From Pseudomonadota bacterium (GTDB taxonomy: Bacteria > Pseudomonadota > Gammaproteobacteria > Xanthomonadales > Ahniellaceae), in the NCBI GenBank assembly GCA_022705045.1, contig JAKJFE010000009.1, positions 1 to 39,990 of the forward strand: DNA of 39,990 nt. Reading direction: 5' to 3'. Within the stretch, counting starts at the first letter, position 1, and each line of letters opens with the position of its first letter. The position numbers and the translations under genes are program-made. Shown here piece by piece: positions 9,231-17,623 of the stretch. The notes beneath the pieces were generated by a model that saw only the letters and a list, made by a program, of their open reading frames with translations, was not told the origin of the DNA and searched no databases.

Positions 9231-10592
9231 TCAGCGGATGCCGCGCTGACGCAACGACTGCGGCGAGAAGTTTTCCGGTGCGGTACGGAAGCCGAAGTCG
9301 ACGGTGTTCTTCTCTTCGTTGTCGAGCAGACCCGAGATGTAGCGGCCCGACTGGAGATCATGGTGGGTTTCCACCGTGGCCCAGTAGGTCGGCACTTCGT
9401 AGTAGTTGATCGACGGAGCTTCCGAGTAGCGCCACAGGCGGCCGCGACCGTCATAGTGGTCGATGGCGACGATCTGATAGCTGTCTTCGTCGAGATAGAA
9501 GGTGCGGCGGCTGTTGATGTGGCGCATGCCTTTCTTCAGCGTCGCATCAACCACCCAGACGCGGTGCAGTTCGTAACGCAGCAGTTCCGGATTCAGGTGG
9601 CCGGGGCGCACCAGATCCTTCAGCTTCACGGTATTGCTGTGCGCCTTGTACGAGTTGTACGGAACGAACATTTCCTTTTTGCCGACGAGCTTCCAGTCGA
9701 AGCGGTCCATCGCGCCATTGAACATGTCGGTCATGTCATTGGTGCGCAGACCGTCGGTGGCGGTTCCCGGGTTGTCGTAGGCCACGTTCGGCGCACGACG
9801 CACGCGGCGCTGTCCCGGGTTGTAGATCCACGCCTGGCGCGGTGCGGCGCTGGCGTTCAGGGTTTCGTGCACGAGCAGCACGTTGCCTGCAAGACGTGCC
9901 GGTGACACCACTTCCTGGAAGAAGTACAGCAGGATGTTGTTGATGTTCTCGGTGGTCGCACCCTTGCGGTAGTACAGACCGAGGAACTCCTCCTCGATGC
10001 GGATCGGCGTGTAGGCGCCGGTCGCGGTCGGAGCCACCTGGTTGGCATAACGCATGCCGCCGGTGCTCTTGTACTTCAGCTTGTGATTCCAGACCGGTTC
10101 GAAGCCGTTCTGCGGAATCGGGAACGGGAAACCGAGCGACGCACCTTGCACGCCTTCGCCATTCGCGACGAGCTTGGCCGAGGTCGCATTCGCCTTGGTG
10201 GCGTTGTAGACCTCCTGCGAGAACGAGGCGGAGCGGCGCGTCGGATAGACGTTCATCTTGAACGTCTTGTACTTCTCGAACATCGCCAACTGGCCCGGCG
10301 TGAGCTTGGCCGCGTAATCCTTGGCGTTCTGTGGCGTGATCGCGAACAGCGGCTTGTCGGCCGCGAACGGATCGGGATGGAACATGCCGGCGCGGTAACC
10401 CGCGGGCGGCTTGGTGATGCCGCCGGTCCAGGCCGGAATGGTGCCGTCCTTGTTGCCAGCGGTTTCGGCGCCGACCGGTGTCAGGTCCTTGCCGAGGCGT
10501 GCCGCTTGCTCAGCCGTCACGCCTGCCTGAACCGCGCTGGCCATGGCGAGGGCCGATGCCGCCGCCAGGATGCTGTTTCGAATCTGTCGCAT
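9231..10592 (-). CDS. DUF1329 periplasmic protein (LolA/LolB-like clan)
   Basis: 453 residues with a signal peptide (1-23, cut after AVQA). The mature start GVTAEQAARLGKDLTPVGAE and the segments GNKDGTIPAWTGG, VYPTRRSA, MRYANQVAPTATGAY, QRRVRRAPNVAYDNPGTATDG and SRRTFYLDEDSYQIVAIDHYD are characteristic of DUF1329 proteins. The family falls in the LolA/LolB fold clan, whose members carry lipids or lipoproteins through the periplasm in an open beta-barrel; lipid carriage here is inferred from that fold. GGAGGG lies just upstream of the ATG. The gene follows the DUF1302 gene by 21 bases and ends at a strong terminator. Confidence 0.92.
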   Translation of the reverse strand: MRQIRNSILAAASALAMASAVQAGVTAEQAARLGKDLTPVGAETAGNKDGTIPAWTGGITKPPAGYRAGMFHPDPFAADKPLFAITPQNAKDYAAKLTPGQLAMFEKYKTFKMNVYPTRRSASFSQEVYNATKANATSAKLVANGEGVQGASLGFPFPIPQNGFEPVWNHKLKYKSTGGMRYANQVAPTATGAYTPIRIEEEFLGLYYRKGATTENINNILLYFFQEVVSPARLAGNVLLVHETLNASAAPRQAWIYNPGQRRVRRAPNVAYDNPGTATDGLRTNDMTDMFNGAMDRFDWKLVGKKEMFVPYNSYKAHSNTVKLKDLVRPGHLNPELLRYELHRVWVVDATLKKGMRHINSRRTFYLDEDSYQIVAIDHYDGRGRLWRYSEAPSINYYEVPTYWATVETHHDLQSGRYISGLLDNEEKNTVDFGFRTAPENFSPQSLRQRGIR

Positions 10593-10613
10593 GGGTGTCC
10601 CTCCGTCACTCCA

Positions 10614-12470
10614 TCAGAACGAATACTTGACCGTGAACGAGACGAAGTCGCGATCATGGATCAGGTTGAGGTGGCCAGCACCGCGGAACTCGGTGTAGCT
10701 GAGATCGGCTGCCCACTGGTTCAGGTACGTCGCCTCAGCGCCGACCGTGATCGACTTGCGGCCTTCAAGGAAGTTGCCGCCCGGTCCCGGGGTGATGCCG
10801 TTGACGTCGTGGTTGAAGGCGATGCGCGGCGACACGTTGAACGGTGAACCGAACACGTTGTTGTAGTCCGCGCGCGCCGCAAGGCGATAGCCCCACGAGA
10901 AGCGGGTCGGGAAACCGTCGCACTGCGACACCGGGTTGACCAGCGCGCCGCCGTGCAGCAGGTCGCCACCGCAGCCCGTGTCGGTGCCGTCACCCTGGTA
11001 GCGCAGCACGTCGGGGGTCGGCAGATCCCACACGTTGGTGGCACCGAATTCGGCCACGGTGGCGATCTGCTGCGCACCGAGCCAGTTGCCCGGACCGAAG
11101 GCCTTGGTCAGCGTGAACTGCAACTGGCTGACTTCATGACGATCCCAGCCACGCACGTACTCGCCCGGGCCGTATTCGCCGAGCTGGCTGATGAAGCGGT
11201 TGCCCGGCGCCGGAATGAAGGGATTCAGCGGACTCAGGGCCGAGAACAACAACTCGACGTCGTCGAACTGCAGCGGCATGTTGTCGCGATAGGACAACTC
11301 GCCCTGCAGCGCGATGCCGGTGTCGCCGAGCGTCGTGTTGAAGCTCATGCCGTACATGCGGATGTCTTCCGGATACTCGACGATGGAGCGACCCGAGTTC
11401 GGCGACGTGTTCGTCACCGCGTAACCGGACAGCAGCGGCAGGCGGCTGTGATAGTTCATGAAGAAGAAGCCGAACTCGGTGTCGTTGAGAGTCGGCGAGA
11501 AGTAGCGCAGGGCGAGGCCGTACTGGCCGTCGTCGCTGGCGTAGTCGTCGGCCAAGCGCGGGATGGCCTGGATGCAGGACGCGCGTTCCAGGGGATTCGT
11601 CGAATAGGCGATGACGTTGCCGCAGTTTGCGAAGTTCGACGGCTCATTGGCGCGGCCGAAACCGAGCATCACGAAGTCTGCACCCAGCGTCGCGAAGTCG
11701 TTGGTGCTGAAGTAGGTGCCGGCCGGATCGGGCTCGGTCTGTTCGAACTCGAGCAGATACAGGGCTTCGAACGACAGGTTCTCGTTGATCGAGATCGAGC
11801 CCTGGATCATGTCGACCGGCAGGAAGGCCTCCTTCAGTTCGGCACCCGCCACGCGCAGCTTGGACACGTCGATCGGATTGACGACGTTGATACCGTTCTG
11901 GATGAAGGTGCTCTCACCCCAACTCACGGCCTGACGACCGAGGCGGATCGAAGCCTCGCGACCGCCCAGGTCGATGTTGTGGAAGACGAAAGCGTCGAGC
12001 AGGGTCAGACGGGTGCCGACCTTTTCCTTGGCTTCCTCGGTCAGGTTGCTGCGATCTGCATTTTCCCAGTCGTAGAAGTAGCTGGCGCGCGCGAACGCAC
12101 CCCAGTTTTCCTTGTAGTTCAGGCTGAACTCGCTGGTGATCTTGAACGCGTTCGAGAACAGGTCGTTCTTGTCGTAGTTCAGGTTGCCGTCGTCCGAATT
12201 CACCGAGAACCGGCCCGGCGCATTGATCTGGTCGGTGATCGGTGTCGCTGCGACGAGGGGGTTGATGTTGGCGAGACCGATCAGCTCCGGGTCGCGTTCC
12301 TGGACGCGCATCGAGGCGCCGTAGGACAGCGTGGTGTCGATCGTGCCGCTCCAGTCGCCGCTGCTGAATTCGACGGCCTGGGCCGGTGCCGCGAACGCGC
12401 TGACAAGCGCCAGCGAGATCGCGGTTCCCAGCGTGCGACGGCGCGCGTGCTTGGCATTGAGGTTGGTCAT
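10614..12470 (-). CDS. DUF1302 outer-membrane beta-barrel protein
   Basis: 618 residues. Signal peptide at 1-32 (cut after APAQA), then VEFSSGDWSGTIDTTLSYGAS, the usual opening of DUF1302 proteins. The rest has alternating amphipathic strands throughout and ends in Phe (FTVKYSF), the outer-membrane barrel insertion signature. Internal motifs such as VSWGESTFIQNGINVVNP and VPVDMIQ-like LPVDMIQGSISI fit the family. It probably forms the outer-membrane pore or receptor for the molecule handled by DUF1329 and the RND pump. ATG at 12470 is chosen because GGAGAG lies 5 bases upstream; the frame is open 17 codons further without an export signal. It is 25 bases downstream of the lipase gene. Confidence 0.92.
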   Translation of the reverse strand: MTNLNAKHARRRTLGTAISLALVSAFAAPAQAVEFSSGDWSGTIDTTLSYGASMRVQERDPELIGLANINPLVAATPITDQINAPGRFSVNSDDGNLNYDKNDLFSNAFKITSEFSLNYKENWGAFARASYFYDWENADRSNLTEEAKEKVGTRLTLLDAFVFHNIDLGGREASIRLGRQAVSWGESTFIQNGINVVNPIDVSKLRVAGAELKEAFLPVDMIQGSISINENLSFEALYLLEFEQTEPDPAGTYFSTNDFATLGADFVMLGFGRANEPSNFANCGNVIAYSTNPLERASCIQAIPRLADDYASDDGQYGLALRYFSPTLNDTEFGFFFMNYHSRLPLLSGYAVTNTSPNSGRSIVEYPEDIRMYGMSFNTTLGDTGIALQGELSYRDNMPLQFDDVELLFSALSPLNPFIPAPGNRFISQLGEYGPGEYVRGWDRHEVSQLQFTLTKAFGPGNWLGAQQIATVAEFGATNVWDLPTPDVLRYQGDGTDTGCGGDLLHGGALVNPVSQCDGFPTRFSWGYRLAARADYNNVFGSPFNVSPRIAFNHDVNGITPGPGGNFLEGRKSITVGAEATYLNQWAADLSYTEFRGAGHLNLIHDRDFVSFTVKYSF

Positions 12471-12495
12471 GAGTGCTCTCCGCTTCTGCGTCGTC

Positions 12496-14691
12496 TTACT
12501 GGGTCTTGAGGACCGAGGCATTGGAAACTTGGACTGCCTGACCGTTGCTGACGATCATGCTGGCCATCTGGCCCTGCATTTCGACCGTCGCCGCAAGCGA
12601 GGAAGCCGGACTCAACAGCGACCCGTGGTCGCCGACGATGAAGCGTGCCGCACCACGAATGGCGGCGGCCTGCGTGCTCGCCGTGATCGTGTTGAGACCA
12701 AGCGCGCGGATCAGCGGCTCGGTACCCGACAACGGTGCACCGGTGACCGAATTCGGAATGACCTGATCCGGCAGCACCGAACCGCCACCCACCACTTCGT
12801 GCAGCAGGATCTTGTCGCCGCTGGCAACCGAGCGCGCCGCGAAATTCAGCGGATCGGCCGAGTCGATGGCTTGCTGGGCGGCGCCGAGGAACTGGTCGAA
12901 GGTCGGGGTTCCGGCATTGATGCCGGAGGCCGCCAGACCGGCGCGGATGCGCGGGCCAAACGTCGCCGAACCGTTCAACATCTGCGCGATGCCGCCGCCC
13001 GGGACCGACAGCACCGCCGTCGACACCGTGGGCTCCAGCGTCACGAAGTTCAGACCGACGATCGAACCCAGCGACTGGCCGACGAAGAAGATGCGCGAGC
13101 CGTCAAAGTCCGGCGTGGCATCGCCATCCACCGACATGGTCGGAATGGTCTTGGCCAGCGTGAACAGGTCGGCCACGGCCTGGCGCAGGTTGTCGCGCGA
13201 GGTCAGCAGGCTGGACAGGTTGATGGTGTAGGTACCCGACGAATCGACGACGCCATCGGGAGAATTGAGCGCGCCCGTGGTGTTGTTGCTGAAATCGAGA
13301 TCAAAGGTGCGCTCGTTGGCGATGGCGCCAAACGGCGTGTTCTCGATGTAGAAGCCGTTGATGCCCGGGTCGATCGAACGGATGCCGTGCAGCGGCTGGT
13401 CGATGGCCACCACCGCAAAGCCCTGTGCCGCCATCGTCGCCGAAATCGCCAGCGCGTCGGCACGATTGCGGGTGATGCCGTGCTGGAAGATCACGACCGG
13501 CCAGCCGGCCGCCGGCTTGGTAAGACCCGACGCGGCGTTCGGCACCGTCGCCAGCACCGGAATCACCTGCGTCGACTTGGCGACCGGGATCGGGTTGGCA
13601 TAGGTCAGGTTGGTCGAGGTCGGGTCGAGGCCGAGCGCGTTGAACGGCGCGGTGTACGCGCCCGCCGCAGCCTGCCAGTTGCCGGTCAGCGGACCGGTCG
13701 GATTCTGGGCAGTCGGTGCGTCGAGGTAGTACTTGACGGGCATGACGCCGACGATGATGTCCGCGATCGGCGGCAGACCGGCAGCAGCCGTGGTCAAACC
13801 GCTCGGCGCGAGCGTGGCGGTACTCGCCGTGGTGATCGAACGCGTCATGCTCAGCACCGGCGTGATGCTCTGCGTGGTCGCCGTCCAGGTCAGCACGATG
13901 TCGCCGCGCGGAATGCCCTGCGAGGCGGCCGCAGCTTCATGCGAGTTGGTGATCAGGCGCAGCGGTTCGAGCGAACATGCACTCGACACCGGCAGCAGCG
14001 GATCAGTGGACTGGGCCTGCGTCACGCAGGTCGAGCGACCGGTCTGACTGACCGGGGTGATCAGCGGGCTGGTGCGCTGCGTCAGGAAGTAGGTCTGGTC
14101 CGGCGTTGCGTCGTTGCCGTTGGCGTCCTTGACGTCATCGGTGACCACGGCCATGTAGGAGCTGAGTTCCTCGAGCGGCTTGGTCGGCACGATCGCGATA
14201 GTTTTGCCGGTGGCGTCCGAGGGCGCCTGCACCACGGCGAATTCGGTCGCGGCCAGCTCACGCTGCACGCTGGTGACAGTGCGGGTGGTCGGATTGATGC
14301 TCACCTTGAACACGCGGATCGATTGTCCGGCGACCAAGGTGTTGGCACGCGGCGCGACCGACAGGTTGAAGCGCCACGGCGCCACCGTCGACCAGCCGTC
14401 GAGCGCATTGATCGCGCGCACCGGGCCGTTCGCCGAATTGGCCGGATCGCTCGGCACCGGCAGCGACGCATTGAGCGTCAGGTCGGTCGTGCCCGAGAAC
14501 GCAAGATCGGTCGGAAACGGCACCGCGCCCGTGGTCGGATTGAACACCGCGGTGATCACACCGGTTACGGGGGTACCGTCGTCATTGCGCGAGATCGGTG
14601 CTTCCACCGCGCGCGGGCTGTTGCTGCTGCTGCTGCACGCTGCGAGCAGAACGGACGACAAGGCAGTCGCCAAAAGGAGTCGGGCCTGCAT
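12496..14691 (-). CDS. Surface lipoprotein lipase, VolA/Pla-1/cef-like
   Basis: 731 residues. Lipoprotein signal at 1-18 with lipobox LLAAC (Cys19) followed by Ser residues; no Asp at +2, so outer-membrane retention is expected. The N-terminal half holds a conserved region (NPTTGAVPFPTDLAF, INALDGWST) typical of VolA-type lipases. The alpha/beta hydrolase half (about 395-731) has the oxyanion motif FQHGITRNRADA (403-414), nucleophile elbow VGQSLGS (Ser540), candidate acid Asp642 and candidate His689 in VGDHGSLL. Vibrio VolA is a surface lysophospholipase that frees fatty acids from lysophosphatidylcholine; a similar role on host or environmental lipids is inferred. ATG at 14691 is supported by AAGGA 7 bases upstream. 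It is the first gene of the lipid cluster. Confidence 0.88.
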   Translation of the reverse strand: MQARLLLATALSSVLLAACSSSSNSPRAVEAPISRNDDGTPVTGVITAVFNPTTGAVPFPTDLAFSGTTDLTLNASLPVPSDPANSANGPVRAINALDGWSTVAPWRFNLSVAPRANTLVAGQSIRVFKVSINPTTRTVTSVQRELAATEFAVVQAPSDATGKTIAIVPTKPLEELSSYMAVVTDDVKDANGNDATPDQTYFLTQRTSPLITPVSQTGRSTCVTQAQSTDPLLPVSSACSLEPLRLITNSHEAAAASQGIPRGDIVLTWTATTQSITPVLSMTRSITTASTATLAPSGLTTAAAGLPPIADIIVGVMPVKYYLDAPTAQNPTGPLTGNWQAAAGAYTAPFNALGLDPTSTNLTYANPIPVAKSTQVIPVLATVPNAASGLTKPAAGWPVVIFQHGITRNRADALAISATMAAQGFAVVAIDQPLHGIRSIDPGINGFYIENTPFGAIANERTFDLDFSNNTTGALNSPDGVVDSSGTYTINLSSLLTSRDNLRQAVADLFTLAKTIPTMSVDGDATPDFDGSRIFFVGQSLGSIVGLNFVTLEPTVSTAVLSVPGGGIAQMLNGSATFGPRIRAGLAASGINAGTPTFDQFLGAAQQAIDSADPLNFAARSVASGDKILLHEVVGGGSVLPDQVIPNSVTGAPLSGTEPLIRALGLNTITASTQAAAIRGAARFIVGDHGSLLSPASSLAATVEMQGQMASMIVSNGQAVQVSNASVLKTQ

Positions 14692-14741
14692 GCTTGCTTC
14701 CTTCGTCTGGGTCATCGGGAGCGCTTCAAACGCGCGTAGGT

Positions 14742-14771
14742 ATCATAGGCAGGTGCTTCAACCGATTGCAA
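14742..14771 (-). promoter_or_regulatory. Candidate sigma70 promoter of the lipase operon
   Basis: On the minus strand TTGCAA (14766-14771) and TATGAT (14742-14747) are separated by 18 bases. They sit about 50 bases before the lipase ATG, in the divergent gap with the glycosyltransferase gene. Confidence 0.55.
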
Positions 14772-14823
14772 CGCAATTCTCACAATCTTCTTCTGCTGCG
14801 GCGCAGCACACGAGGCCCTTGTC

Positions 14824-15801
14824 TTGAGCAGCGATTCCGCACCCGCACACGACGGCCAACACCGTCTCTGCATCATCGTTCCGGTGTTCAATGAAGCTGC
14901 CGTGCTGCCGCTGCTGATGCCGCGTCTCGACGCTGCACTGGCGACACTCGATGCCGATGTCCGCGTGCTGTTCGTCGACGACGGCAGCACTGATGCAACG
15001 CCGCATGAGCTGGCGCGCATCGCAAACAATGATGCGCGCATCGCCGTCATTCGCCTGGCGCGGAATTTCGGCAAGGAAGCGGCAATGACCGCCGGCCTCG
15101 ACCACGCCGAGGCCGACGCCGTGGTGATCATCGATGCCGATCTGCAGGACCCGCCCGAGGTGATCGCGACCTTCTGGCAGCACTTCAAGCAGGGAGCCGA
15201 CATCGTCTACGGCGTGCGCAGTTCACGCGCCGGCGAGTCGTGGCTGAAACGGCTCACCGCAGCCACCTTCTATCGTCTGATCGACCGCATGAGCGATACC
15301 CCGATTCCCCGCGACACCGGCGACTTCCGGCTGATGTCGCGACGCGCGGTCGATGCACTGAAACAGCTCCGCGAACGCCACCGTTTCATGAAGGGGCTGT
15401 TCGGCTGGATCGGCTTCCGCCAGGTCGCGGTGCACTACGAGCGCGCACCGCGCGCGGCCGGCGCCAGCAAGTTCAACTTCTGGAAGCTGTGGAACTTCGC
15501 GCTCGAAGGCATCACGTCGTTCTCGACCGTACCGCTGCGCATCGCCACCTATCTTGGCCTGTTGACCGCATTGGTCGCCTTCGTCTATGGCGGCATCATC
15601 ATCGCCAAGACGCTGATGTACGGCGAACCCGTGCGCGGCTATCCGAGCCTGATGTCGGTCGTGCTGTTCCTCGGCGGAGTGCAACTGGTCGCACTCGGCA
15701 TCATCGGTGAATACCTCGGCCGCATGTACGGAGAAACCAAACGTCGGCCGCTGTACCTGATCGGCGAAACCCTGCGCGTCGCACCCAGAGACGACCGCTA
15801 G
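14824..15801 (+). CDS. Family 2 glycosyltransferase, polyisoprenyl-phosphate sugar transferase type
   Basis: 325 residues. The GT-A domain carries IIVPVFNEAAVLPLL, LFVDDGSTDATP, LARNFGKEAAMTAGLDHA and IIDADLQDPPEV (metal-binding DxD), then ASKFNFWKLWNFALEGI. Two C-terminal membrane helices (about 240-263 and 275-297) end in IGEYLGRMYGETKRRPLYLI. This is the ArnC/GtrB/DPM1 layout: transfer of a sugar from a nucleotide donor to undecaprenyl phosphate at the inner membrane. The sugar is not determinable. The start is a TTG at 14824 with GAGG 8 bases upstream; no earlier usable start is seen. Its TAG overlaps the TAG of the convergent SDR gene. Confidence 0.9.
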   Translation: MSSDSAPAHDGQHRLCIIVPVFNEAAVLPLLMPRLDAALATLDADVRVLFVDDGSTDATPHELARIANNDARIAVIRLARNFGKEAAMTAGLDHAEADAVVIIDADLQDPPEVIATFWQHFKQGADIVYGVRSSRAGESWLKRLTAATFYRLIDRMSDTPIPRDTGDFRLMSRRAVDALKQLRERHRFMKGLFGWIGFRQVAVHYERAPRAAGASKFNFWKLWNFALEGITSFSTVPLRIATYLGLLTALVAFVYGGIIIAKTLMYGEPVRGYPSLMSVVLFLGGVQLVALGIIGEYLGRMYGETKRRPLYLIGETLRVAPRDDR

Positions 15802-16655
15802 GCGACGCTGGACCAGTCGTCGCGCGTGGGCACGAACGGGCGCGGTGCGATGCCGCAGTTTCGCCAGACGGCATCGTCCACCGTGCATTGATCCTGCCGG
15901 GCACGCGACAACGCGGCGGCATCGACACCAAACCATCCGGCGATGCGCGCGACCGATGCCAGCATGACGCCTGGCGCGGGCACGCGGATCGCACGCGCAT
16001 CGACGGACCGCGCCGTACGCGCCAGCATGTCGCGCAACGGCAGCCGTTCGCCGCCGCCGGCTTCAAACACGCCGGGCAACGGGTCGTTCCGCTGCGTCAA
16101 TGCAATACACAGCGCCGCCAGATCGTCGGCATGCACCGGCTGGCGCAGGCCGATCGCACCCGAAGGAACGATCGCGGATCCGCGCCGCAAGGCGTTGCGC
16201 GCAAACGGCCTGAGGCTGTGGTCCATGCCGGCGCCCCAGATCAGGGTCGGGCGCAGGATCGTGCAGGCGATGCCGTGCTTCGTCGCGAATTCGGACAGAC
16301 GCTGCTCCGACGTCAGCAGTCTCTGCGCGATATCACGCTCCTTCGCCGAGGCGGACGCGCGCTTGTGCAGCGCACTCATCGAACTCAGTGCAACGATGCG
16401 CTGCAAGGCGCCGGGGCCGGAACGCGATAGCCAGTCGATACAGGCATCGAGCGGGCCGGCGCTGATCAGGCGCGCACACGTGGGGGCATCATGGCTGCGC
16501 CACAGATCGAACAGCCGCCAATGCCCGGCCCGATCCGTTGCCCAATGCGGCACCGAACGTGCACACGGTACGACCGCATCGCCGCATCGCTGCTGCAGGA
16601 AATAGCCGACTTGCCCGCTGGCACCGAGCAGCCACGGCGCATCGGCAGACGACAT
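15798..16655 (-). CDS. Atypical NAD-dependent epimerase/dehydratase-like SDR protein
   Basis: 285 residues from the ATG at 16655. A Rossmann nucleotide-binding motif LLGASGQVG (9-17) opens the protein, and LRPTLIWGAGMD, HADDLAALC and VFEAGGGERLPLRDM follow extended-SDR order. The usual catalytic Tyr of YxxxK is not present: after IVALSSMSALHK the equivalent stretch reads SASAKERD. Activity may therefore differ, or the protein may only bind NAD(P). Its ATG shares one base with the TGA of the upstream response regulator (TGATG), so translation is coupled to a two-component system. Upstream in-frame Met codons lie inside the regulator gene and are rejected. It may modify a sugar or isoprenoid substrate; this is not resolvable. 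Confidence 0.8.
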   Translation of the reverse strand: MSSADAPWLLGASGQVGYFLQQRCGDAVVPCARSVPHWATDRAGHWRLFDLWRSHDAPTCARLISAGPLDACIDWLSRSGPGALQRIVALSSMSALHKRASASAKERDIAQRLLTSEQRLSEFATKHGIACTILRPTLIWGAGMDHSLRPFARNALRRGSAIVPSGAIGLRQPVHADDLAALCIALTQRNDPLPGVFEAGGGERLPLRDMLARTARSVDARAIRVPAPGVMLASVARIAGWFGVDAAALSRARQDQCTVDDAVWRNCGIAPRPFVPTRDDWSSVA

Positions 16656-17614
16656 CAACTGTTGAAACGCACGAGCTGGACGATGCGCGACGGCAGGTTG
16701 CGAATGCGGTTGAGCAACGAGTCCTGCACCTGCGGCCCGGTCTTCGGCACCGCCGCAGCCGCACTCAGTGCGAAACGCTGGATCGCCCGCGGATTGCGCT
16801 TGAGCTTCCAGTAGCGACTGATCGCGGCATCGACACTGAGCCGGCATGAACCCATGCGCACCGGCTTGATCAGCATGCGATAGACCTGACCCTCATTGAT
16901 CAGCTCCATCGCCAGCTGCGCGTTCGCGCGCTCGGTGATGACCACGGTCGCGATATGCGGGTGATGCTGCTTCAGTGCCTTGAGCAGACCGGTGAGGTCA
17001 CCGGCGCTGGTCTCGGTCTCGGAGATCACCACGCCAGTCTCGTGCTGCTCGAGAATCTGCAGTGCGCGCTCGGCATTGTTCGCGAAACGCACCTGGTAGT
17101 GCGACTGCAGGATCTCGCGCAGGCGTTGCTGCGTGACCGCATCGTCTTCCAGCACCAGCACACCGACCTGGCCACGCGCCTCGGCCGCTTCCTGTTCGCT
17201 GATCGGATCGACGGTGATGACCGGGGCCTCGCGCGCGATGCGCGCCGCCTCGAACACCAGGATGCGCAGATCGGCGTTGTCCCAGGGCTTGTTGACGTAG
17301 CGGTAGACCTCGCCTTCGTTGACCGAGCCGAGCACGGCCTTGAGGTCGGCATATCCGGTGAGCAGGATGCGCAGGGTGCGCGGCGACGAGGACTTCAGTT
17401 CGCGCAGCACATCGATGCCCTGCATCTGCGGCATGCGCTGGTCGCAGATGACCACATCGGGATCGAAGGCCGCAGCCATCGCCACGGCCTGGCGCGGATC
17501 GTTGCAGAGCTCGACCTGGCAGTCGCGGAACAACGCCTTCAGCGCACGCGTAATGCGCGCCTCGTCGTCGATGCAGAGCAGTCGGAGCGGCTTCCCCTGG
17601 AAAATGTCGTCCAT
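16655..17614 (-). CDS. Response regulator with two receiver domains, second one Asp-to-Glu
   Basis: 319 residues. Receiver 1 (about 10-127) is complete: acidic pair in CIDDEA, phospho-acceptor Asp58 in VVICDQRMP, LLTGYAD (Thr86) and NKPW (Lys109). Receiver 2 (about 150-265) keeps the acidic pair in VLEDDAV and Lys250, but its acceptor position reads VVISETETS, that is Glu199 instead of Asp. A short basic, helical tail follows (270-319), with no DNA-binding, cyclase or phosphodiesterase domain. It is therefore likely a protein-protein signalling regulator. It starts 9 bases after the histidine kinase stop, its probable partner, and overlaps the SDR gene by one base. Confidence 0.88.
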   Translation of the reverse strand: MDDIFQGKPLRLLCIDDEARITRALKALFRDCQVELCNDPRQAVAMAAAFDPDVVICDQRMPQMQGIDVLRELKSSSPRTLRILLTGYADLKAVLGSVNEGEVYRYVNKPWDNADLRILVFEAARIAREAPVITVDPISEQEAAEARGQVGVLVLEDDAVTQQRLREILQSHYQVRFANNAERALQILEQHETGVVISETETSAGDLTGLLKALKQHHPHIATVVITERANAQLAMELINEGQVYRMLIKPVRMGSCRLSVDAAISRYWKLKRNPRAIQRFALSAAAAVPKTGPQVQDSLLNRIRNLPSRIVQLVRFNS

Positions 17615-17623
17615 GCGCGCTCC

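Noticed and set aside
12331..14739. An 802-codon plus-strand open frame opposite the lipase gene
   Set aside because: The product is dominated by Arg, Gly and His in the pattern of reverse-strand reading of a GC-rich gene, while the minus strand encodes a lipoprotein lipase with catalytic motifs.
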